Shown here one piece after another: positions 16,449 to 21,507 of a DNA stretch of 21,507 nt (position 1 is the stretch's first letter; each line of letters begins with the position of its first letter). Location: NCBI GenBank assembly GCA_042088665.1, contig JBELMB010000081.1, forward strand, positions 1 through 21,507, read 5' to 3'. This stretch comes from JBELMB01 sp042088665. Its GTDB lineage: Bacteria; Pseudomonadota; Alphaproteobacteria; Rhodobacterales; Rhodobacteraceae. Both the position numbers and the translations under genes were made by a program. Under the pieces are notes generated by a model. The model made no database searches. It was not told the DNA's origin and saw only the letters and a list, made by a program, of their open reading frames with translations.

Positions 16449-17075
16449 TTAGCCGTCGCGGGCCTCCCCCTGCGCGCCATCGGCCAGCCGGTCATGCGGT
16501 CCGCCTCCATAAGCAAGGTTTCCCCGCAGGGCTTGCCGACAGTAAAGTCCGTTGTCGTCGACCCCACCGAAGGGCATCAGTTCTAGGGGTTCGGCGACGA
16601 TCATCTCGGCCCTCGCGTTGACCGTCGGGACCGAGGCCCCGAGCCAACCAGACAGCATCGCAGTCTGCGGCCCGCACGCCATGACCACACTGTCACATCC
16701 GAACGTTCCGCGATCAGTGACGACGCCGGACACCCCGCCAGAACTGCGCTCGAACCTTGTGACGGTCCTATGCTGCAAGATCCGCCCACGGAGGTCTTCG
16801 ATGGCCCATGCACATGCTTCTGCGGTGCGCAGCAGGTTCGCATGGCCGCCGCTTTCAGGTACACGCCCCCAATGTTGTTGTCGCTCGCAAGCGGCACCAA
16901 ATCGCAGACCTGCTGGCTGTCCAGCCATGCGGCGCGGAAACCTTGGCATGTGACAATTCTGACCCCCTGATCGAAACTGTCGAGCCCGGCTTGGCCCAGC
17001 GCCAACGACAAGGAGCTGAACATGCTCTTCGCGGTGAGCGTGTTTGCCTGATGTGGACGACGCGTCTGCGGGTTT
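16449..17075 (-). pseudogene. FAD-dependent amino-acid oxidase (DAO family) remnant, truncated and frameshifted
   Basis: On the minus strand two frames together give the middle and C-terminal part of a DAO-type flavoprotein (D-amino-acid, sarcosine or opine oxidase-like). The upstream frame (down from about 17075) reads QANTLTAKSM, FRAAWLDSQQVCDLVP and ASDNNIGGVYL. A net one-base shift at about 16857-16861 then moves to the frame PESGGHANLLRTAEACAW, GRILQHRTVTRFE, FGCDSVVMACGPQT and VNARAEMIVAEP, ending at TAA 16451-16449. The N-terminal GxGxxG FAD-binding segment is absent, so the protein would be inactive even without the frameshift. The C-terminus also looks early for the family. It is convergent with the PLP-enzyme gene and may once have worked with the importer on an amino-acid derivative. 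Confidence 0.75.
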
Positions 17076-17749
17076 CGTCATCTTGTTCCCCTGTGGCGAC
17101 CCATGCCCCGATGTTGGCAGCTTGGCCCGGTCGCGATACGTCGTTGTGCCGTGAGCCCGGTTGCTTCTTGACAGCTCAAGGCTCTGCCGCGCGCTATCAT
17201 TTGCGGTGAGGCGGTCGTGTCATCTGCCGCACCCGGCCATCAAAAGAGGATCAGGACCCATTGATATCCTCCGGGTTGCGTGAGTCACCGCTGCAAGAAA
17301 TAACGATCATGATCCGTCTCGGGACATCACCTGTGGGATGCCCTGCCGGGCAGTGGCGAAGCACCGATAGAGACGACGCAACCGCCCCTCTCGTGACATT
17401 GCTCTGCACTGCCGGGCAGCGATACGAGATCACGTCCGGCAGGCTCAAGGATTGGTGACGCGTGGCACCCCGATAGGACAGGTGCCCCAAGGTCTTTCTG
17501 TCTGCAATCGCGCAGGCTGCACGGGTCGCCAGACTGCTGAAAACTTCAATGGGCCCGAACCAAGGGATCACTCATCCTGACAACATGCGCCATGATCTGC
17601 ATGAAATCTGATCAACTTTGGGAAAATTCGATCTATGTTGGCCCGGGAATCTGCTCCTGATGGGGGTGGACACGACGGCGTCTGGCACCTTGACGACCCG
17701 CTTGGAGCGGCTCGGCGCCAGCGTCCAAATCGCATGCGAAGGGGCTGTT
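17076..17749. other. Long intergenic stretch before the aromatic monooxygenase
   Basis: No gene here is supported. A 106-codon minus-strand frame (17251-17571) has no features I recognise. Two copies of the short palindrome CTGCCGGGCAG occur at 17343-17353 and 17409-17419. The promoter of the monooxygenase should lie in the last 150 bases, but I cannot fix it. The missing N-terminal half of the neighbouring oxidase is not found here either. Confidence 0.4.
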
Positions 17750-19504
17750 ATGGCTGAAATCACCACAGACGTTCTCATCATCGGCACAGGGCCTGCCGGG
17801 TCAGCCAGCGGCGCGCTTCTGTCCAGCTATGGCATCGAAAACATGGTCATCAACCGCTACCGCTGGTTGGCCAATACGCCGCGCGCGCATATCACGAACC
17901 AAAGGACCATGGAGGTCCTGCGCGACCTCGGCCAGGATGTGGAAGCAGAGGCTTATCTGTTCGCCACAGAACAAGACCTGATGGGCGAAAACGTCTTTTG
18001 CGAAAGCCTTGCTGGCGAAGAAATCGGGCGCATGAACAGTTGGGGGACCCACCCGCTGTCAAAGGCCGAACACCTGATGAGCAGCCCGACGTTCATGAAT
18101 GACCTGCCCCAGACATTCATGGAACCGCTGTTGTTCAAGACCGCCTGCAGCCGAGGCACACAGGCGCGCATGAGCACGGAATACCTGAGCCATGTCCAGG
18201 ATGCAGACGGGGTCACGACCACCTGTCTGGACCGTCTGACCGGCGCGGAATTCACCATCCGATCCAAATACCTGATCGGGGCCGATGGTGGCAACTCTCG
18301 TGTGGCAGAGCAGGAAAACCTGCCAATCGCGGGCAAGATGGGTGTTGGCGGGTCGATGAACATTCTGTTCCGCGCCGACTTGAGCAAATACGTCGCGCAC
18401 CGTCCTTCTGTTCTGTATTGGGTGATGCAGCCCGGCGCGGATGTTGGCGGGATCGGGATGGGCCTTGTCCGGATGATCCGTCCCTGGAACGAATGGCTGA
18501 TCGTCTGGGGTTATGACATCAACGAACCGGCACCGGTTGTCGATCAGCAGATGGCGACGGATGTGGCCCGGCAGTTGGTTGGCGACCCCGCGCTTGAGAT
18601 CGAGCTTCTCAATGCGAACACATGGACAGTGAACGATGCCTATGCCGAACAGATGTCCAGCGGGCGCGTGCACATCATGGGCGATGCCGCGCACCGCCAC
18701 CCGCCGTCGAATGGCCTTGGGTCGAACACGTCCATTCAGGACGCGTTCAACCTGTGCTGGAAACTGGCTGCGGTCCTGAAGGGCGAGGCCGGTCCCGGCT
18801 TGCTGGACAGCTTCAACACGGAACGCCAACCGATCGCCAAACAGATCGTGACACGCGCCAACCAATCCATTCAGGAATTCGGCCCGATCTTTGAGGCATT
18901 GGGCATGACCGGCGGAAACGATTTCGAAACCATCAAGGCCAACATGGATGCGCGCTGCGGCACAGGTCCCGAGGCCGCGGCCCAGCGCGCGGCGCTCAAT
19001 GCCGCCGTCGCGTTCAAGAAATATGAATTCGACGCCCACGGGGTTGAGATGAACCAGAGGTATCGGTCCGACGCCGTGGTGACTGACGGGCAATCGGAGC
19101 CCGACTTTGCCCTTGATGCCGAATTGCACTACCAGCCGACCACATGGCCCGGCGCACGGATCCCGCATTCCTGGCTGTTTGACGCCAAGGGCGGCAAGCA
19201 TTCGACGTTGGATCTGACCGGACATGGCAAGTTCACCCTCCTGACAGGTTTGGGCGGCGAAGCCTGGGTCGACGCCGCAGCAACCGTCGGCGCAGAGATG
19301 GGCATCGACATCGCCTGTCATGTCATCGGGCCACGCCAGAGCTATGTCGACCACACCGGGGACTGGGCACGCAGCCGAGAGGTGTCAGATACAGGCTGCA
19401 TCATTGTCCGCCCGGACCACCATGTCTGCTGGCGCTCAGCGACCTTGGTCGAAACCCCGACTGATGAATTGCGCCGCGTTTTGACAGCAATTCTCGCACG
19501 TTAA
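17750..19504 (+). CDS. FAD-dependent aromatic monooxygenase, TfdB/PheA (phenol hydroxylase) type
   Basis: This 584-residue class A flavin hydroxylase adds an OH group to an aromatic ring using NAD(P)H and oxygen. It has the FAD Rossmann motif IGTGPAG (11-17), the DG motif YLIGADGGNS (174-183), and the GD motif GRVHIMGDAAHRHPPSNGLGSN (split across 304-325), followed by SIQDAFNLCWKLA, closely in the style of 2,4-dichlorophenol 6-monooxygenase. The last about 100 residues match the thioredoxin-like domain (FTLLTGLGGEAW, IIVRPDHHVCWR). ATG 17750 is preceded by AAGGGG (17739-17744); an upstream TTG at 17618 is in frame but adds 44 residues before the Rossmann strand and is rejected. It lies 208 bp before a binding-protein gene of the branched-chain type. 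The substrate is probably a phenol or hydroxybenzoate-like ring; this is not proven. Confidence 0.92.
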   Translation: MAEITTDVLIIGTGPAGSASGALLSSYGIENMVINRYRWLANTPRAHITNQRTMEVLRDLGQDVEAEAYLFATEQDLMGENVFCESLAGEEIGRMNSWGTHPLSKAEHLMSSPTFMNDLPQTFMEPLLFKTACSRGTQARMSTEYLSHVQDADGVTTTCLDRLTGAEFTIRSKYLIGADGGNSRVAEQENLPIAGKMGVGGSMNILFRADLSKYVAHRPSVLYWVMQPGADVGGIGMGLVRMIRPWNEWLIVWGYDINEPAPVVDQQMATDVARQLVGDPALEIELLNANTWTVNDAYAEQMSSGRVHIMGDAAHRHPPSNGLGSNTSIQDAFNLCWKLAAVLKGEAGPGLLDSFNTERQPIAKQIVTRANQSIQEFGPIFEALGMTGGNDFETIKANMDARCGTGPEAAAQRAALNAAVAFKKYEFDAHGVEMNQRYRSDAVVTDGQSEPDFALDAELHYQPTTWPGARIPHSWLFDAKGGKHSTLDLTGHGKFTLLTGLGGEAWVDAAATVGAEMGIDIACHVIGPRQSYVDHTGDWARSREVSDTGCIIVRPDHHVCWRSATLVETPTDELRRVLTAILAR

Positions 19505-19613
19505 GGCCCAAAACCTTCGCAAAGGGGGCACGAGGGTTTCGCAAGCGCGTGTTCGGTGGACCTCGGGATTTCGCAAAGGCACGGGGCGCGCAATCACGGG
19601 ATCAGGTGTAACC

Positions 19614-19630
19614 GGTTGAAACTTTCAACC
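19614..19630. promoter_or_regulatory. Perfect 17-bp palindrome upstream of the Tat binding-protein gene
   Basis: GGTTGAAACTTTCAACC has two perfect 8-base arms around a single C. It stands 82 bp before the binding-protein ATG, in an otherwise A+T-richer gap, and looks like an operator for a dimeric regulator such as a MarR, GntR or TetR type. No regulator gene is present nearby in the window. Confidence 0.55.
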
Positions 19631-19712
19631 TTTCACTTTCAGCGAACTGCGCTACCGTGCCCCAAACATAGACAAATATGGCCCAACGCGGCCAACTCGG
19701 GAGGAGACCATC

Positions 19713-20993
19713 ATGAAACGGACAAGACTTGCACAGCCCACCCGGCGTGGATTTCTGACAGCCACCGCCGCGGCGGTTGCGGCCCCTGCGATATTGCGCG
19801 GCACCCGGGCCTATGCCCAGAACAAGACGCTGAAAGTCGGCTTTGTCAGCCCCAAGACGGGCCCCCTGGCCGGTTTCGCAGAGGCGGATGACTATATCCT
19901 CGAAGGCATTCGTCAGACATTTGCGGGCGGGCTGGAGAACAATGGATCCAGCTGGGGCGTCGAGATCATCACCCGCGACAGCCAATCCAACCCGAACCGC
20001 GCCGCCGAAGTGGCCGCCGAACTGATCCTCGGCGACGAGGTCGACATCATCATGGCGGCCGCGACACCTGACACGACCAACCCGGTCGCGGATCAGGCTG
20101 AAATCAACGAAGTGCCCTGCATCACGACCGATGCCCCCTGGCAGCCCTATTTCTTTGGCCGCAACGGCAATCCCGCCGAAGGCTTCCAAAGCACCTATCA
20201 CTTTTTCTGGGGACTTGAGGACGTCATCGGCGTGTTCCTCGACATCTGGGGCCAAAGCGGTGTGGAAAAGAACGTGGGCGGATTGTTCCCCAACGACGCC
20301 GATGGCAACGCCTGGGGCCACCCGGAGCTTGGCCTGCCAACACCCTTGGCGGCCAATGGGTACACCCTGATCGATACGGGCCGCTACCAGCCGCTGTCTG
20401 ACGATTTCTCGAACCAGATTGCCGCCTTCCGCGAGGCGAATTGCGAAATCGTCACCGGGGTGATGATCCCGCCGGATTTTGGCACCTTCTGGGCGCAGGC
20501 TGCACAGCAGGGCTTCAACCCCAAGGTCGTGACGGTCGGCAAGGCATTGCTGTTCCCCTCGGTGATCGACAGCTACGGCGATCGGGCAGACGGTCTGACC
20601 TCCGAGGTGTGGTGGTCCCCGAACCACCCGTTCAACTCCTCGCTGACGGGCGCCTCTGCCAAAGAGCTGTCTGATGGCTATACCGCATCGACGGGGCGTC
20701 CCTGGACCCAGCCGATCGGCTTCAAGCATGCGCTGTTCGAAGTCGCCGCAGATGTGATCAAGCGGGCAGAAGATCTGGAGGATTACGAAGCCATCACAGC
20801 CGCCATCGCGGCGACCAAGCTGGACACCATTGTCGGCACGGTCGATTGGTCCAACGGTCCGGTCAAGAACGTGTCCAAAACCCCGCTTGTTGGCGGTCAG
20901 TGGCAGAAAGAGGGCGACACCTTCGATCTCAAGATCGTCGCCAATTCGGCCCACCCGGACATCCCGCAAACCGGCGACCTCAAGCTGATCTGA
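19713..20993 (+). CDS. ABC transporter substrate-binding protein, type I periplasmic (branched-chain/aromatic) family, Tat-exported
   Basis: This is a 426-residue periplasmic receptor of the LivJ/Peripla_BP_6 type. The N-terminus has a twin-arginine signal: TRRGFLTA (residues 10-17), an alanine-rich hydrophobic stretch, and a cleavage site near AYA (35), so it is exported folded. The mature domain begins LKVGFVSPKTGPLAGFAEADD, the usual first strand and ligand loop, and continues with DSQSNPNRAAEVAAELI and VDIIMAAATPDTTNPVADQAE. GGGAGGAG (19699-19706) precedes ATG 19713. A LivG-type ATPase gene follows 59 bp downstream. Family members bind amino acids, amides, urea or aromatic acids. The monooxygenase upstream points to an aromatic ligand, which is inference only. 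Confidence 0.92.
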   Translation: MKRTRLAQPTRRGFLTATAAAVAAPAILRGTRAYAQNKTLKVGFVSPKTGPLAGFAEADDYILEGIRQTFAGGLENNGSSWGVEIITRDSQSNPNRAAEVAAELILGDEVDIIMAAATPDTTNPVADQAEINEVPCITTDAPWQPYFFGRNGNPAEGFQSTYHFFWGLEDVIGVFLDIWGQSGVEKNVGGLFPNDADGNAWGHPELGLPTPLAANGYTLIDTGRYQPLSDDFSNQIAAFREANCEIVTGVMIPPDFGTFWAQAAQQGFNPKVVTVGKALLFPSVIDSYGDRADGLTSEVWWSPNHPFNSSLTGASAKELSDGYTASTGRPWTQPIGFKHALFEVAADVIKRAEDLEDYEAITAAIAATKLDTIVGTVDWSNGPVKNVSKTPLVGGQWQKEGDTFDLKIVANSAHPDIPQTGDLKLI

Positions 20994-21000
20994 AGCTGCG

Positions 21001-21032
21001 AGACCGCGCCAGACCACAGTTTGGCGCGGTCT
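21001..21032 (+). terminator. Hairpin between binding-protein and ATPase genes
   Basis: The perfect 11-bp stem AGACCGCGCCA (21001-21011) and TGGCGCGGTCT (21022-21032), with a 10-base loop, begins seven bases after the stop. No T-run follows, so it more likely protects the 3' end of the binding-protein message, or ends it only in part, than fully terminates transcription. Confidence 0.55.
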
Positions 21033-21052
21033 GCCTGTTGACGAAAGACACC

Positions 21053-21507
21053 ATGCCTCCGATCCTTGAACTCGACGGGCTGTCCAAGGCCTTTGGCGCG
21101 GTCACGGTTGCCGATGACTTGAGCTATGTCCTGAAGGATGGACAAGCCTTGGGGATCATCGGCCCGAACGGCGCCGGCAAGACGACAATGTTCAACCTGA
21201 TCACCGGGACACTTAGCCCGGATTCAGGGAGCATTCGGTTTCAAGGCGGCGATGTGACGAAACACTCGGCAGCGCGGCGCTGTCGCTCTGGGATTGCGCG
21301 CAGTTTTCAGGTGCCGCAGCCTTTTGCAGGCATGACCGTGTTCGAAAACGCCATGGTCGCGGCAACGCAGGCCGCTGGTTTGTCCGGACGCGAGGCAGAG
21401 CAGCATTGCCTTGGCGTTCTTGAGAAAACCGGGCTGTTGGGAAAGGCAAATCTGGTCCAGTTTTATGCAAAACCCGCTGTGATCCAATATTGTCTACGTT
21501 GGCATAG
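21053..21507 (+). CDS. LivG-type ABC transporter ATPase, 5' part; family similarity lost before the window edge
   Basis: The ATPase subunit of a branched-chain amino-acid-type importer begins at ATG 21053. It has MPPILELDGLSKAFG, Walker A GPNGAGKT (37-44), the Q-loop IARSFQVPQPF (81-91) and MTVFENAMVAA, all standard for LivG. Through LEKTGLLGKANL (to residue about 134, position 21454) it follows the family. The next residues are VQFYAKPAVIQYCLRWH instead of the expected lead to the signature motif (roughly Leu-x-x-x-x-x-Lys-x-Leu-Glu-x-Ala-Arg-Ala-Leu). No stop codon is reached in the window. Either a mobile element or rearrangement has cut the gene at about 21455, or a frameshift lies there. 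Without the signature and Walker B it would be inactive. No permease genes are visible within the window. Confidence 0.75.
   Translation, partial: MPPILELDGLSKAFGAVTVADDLSYVLKDGQALGIIGPNGAGKTTMFNLITGTLSPDSGSIRFQGGDVTKHSAARRCRSGIARSFQVPQPFAGMTVFENAMVAATQAAGLSGREAEQHCLGVLEKTGLLGKANLVQFYAKPAVIQYCLRWH

Noticed and set aside
17343..17419. Two copies of CTGCCGGGCAG as a repeat family or small array
   Set aside because: There are only two short copies with no regular spacing or conserved flanks; such GC-rich palindromes arise by chance in this base composition.
19602..21017. Minus-strand reading frame of 471 codons
   Set aside because: It mirrors the plus-strand binding-protein gene, which has a Tat signal, ribosome site and family motifs; the minus frame has none.

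Overview
The window looks like an accessory region of an alphaproteobacterium, most likely a marine or soil Rhodobacterales (Roseobacter group) chromosome or plasmid. The signs are GC-rich coding, a TakP-like TRAP transporter, a BKACE enzyme, several ABC importers, and a broken prophage lysis cassette of the kind found in that group. The organism is inferred from protein character only. No rRNA, intact tRNA, replication gene or CRISPR array is visible.

Layout. (1) 1-770: wreck of a prophage lysis cassette. It holds an M15 peptidase (endolysin) fragment with an in-frame stop, then a truncated small membrane protein. (2) 755-7534: a catabolic module with a 3-hydroxyacyl-CoA-dehydrogenase-family enzyme, a GntR/FCD regulator, a complete DctPQM TRAP transporter, an SDR dehydrogenase and a BKACE (DUF849) beta-keto acid cleavage enzyme. 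The same 22-bp operator-like sequence lies, in opposite orientations, before the first dehydrogenase and before the TRAP operon, so the two units look co-regulated by the encoded GntR protein. (3) 7535-9677: a scar region with a decayed IS110-family transposase, a tRNA-Ser-like 3' end with a terminator, and unrecognised remnants. (4) 9678-16406: a five-gene peptide/nickel-type ABC importer followed by a PLP-dependent cystathionine-gamma-synthase-family enzyme. (5) 16407-17749: a frameshifted, N-terminally truncated FAD amino-acid-oxidase pseudogene on the minus strand, then about 670 bp with no gene I can support. (6) 17750-21507: a TfdB/PheA-type flavin aromatic monooxygenase, a Tat-exported type I solute-binding protein, and the start of a LivG-type ATPase. 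The ATPase loses family similarity shortly before the window edge.

How the genes work together. The first module reads as import of an organic acid (TakP-like binding protein), oxidation of a hydroxyl to a beta-keto acid (3HCDH enzyme and/or SDR), and cleavage with acetyl-CoA by BKACE. The second imports a peptide- or opine-like compound and probably cuts it with a PLP lyase. The third couples an aromatic hydroxylase to an ABC importer. Substrates cannot be read from the sequence. The most notable signal is the pair of inverted, sequence-identical operators tying the dehydrogenase/regulator unit to the TRAP-SDR-BKACE operon. No wholly new type of defence or mobile system is apparent.
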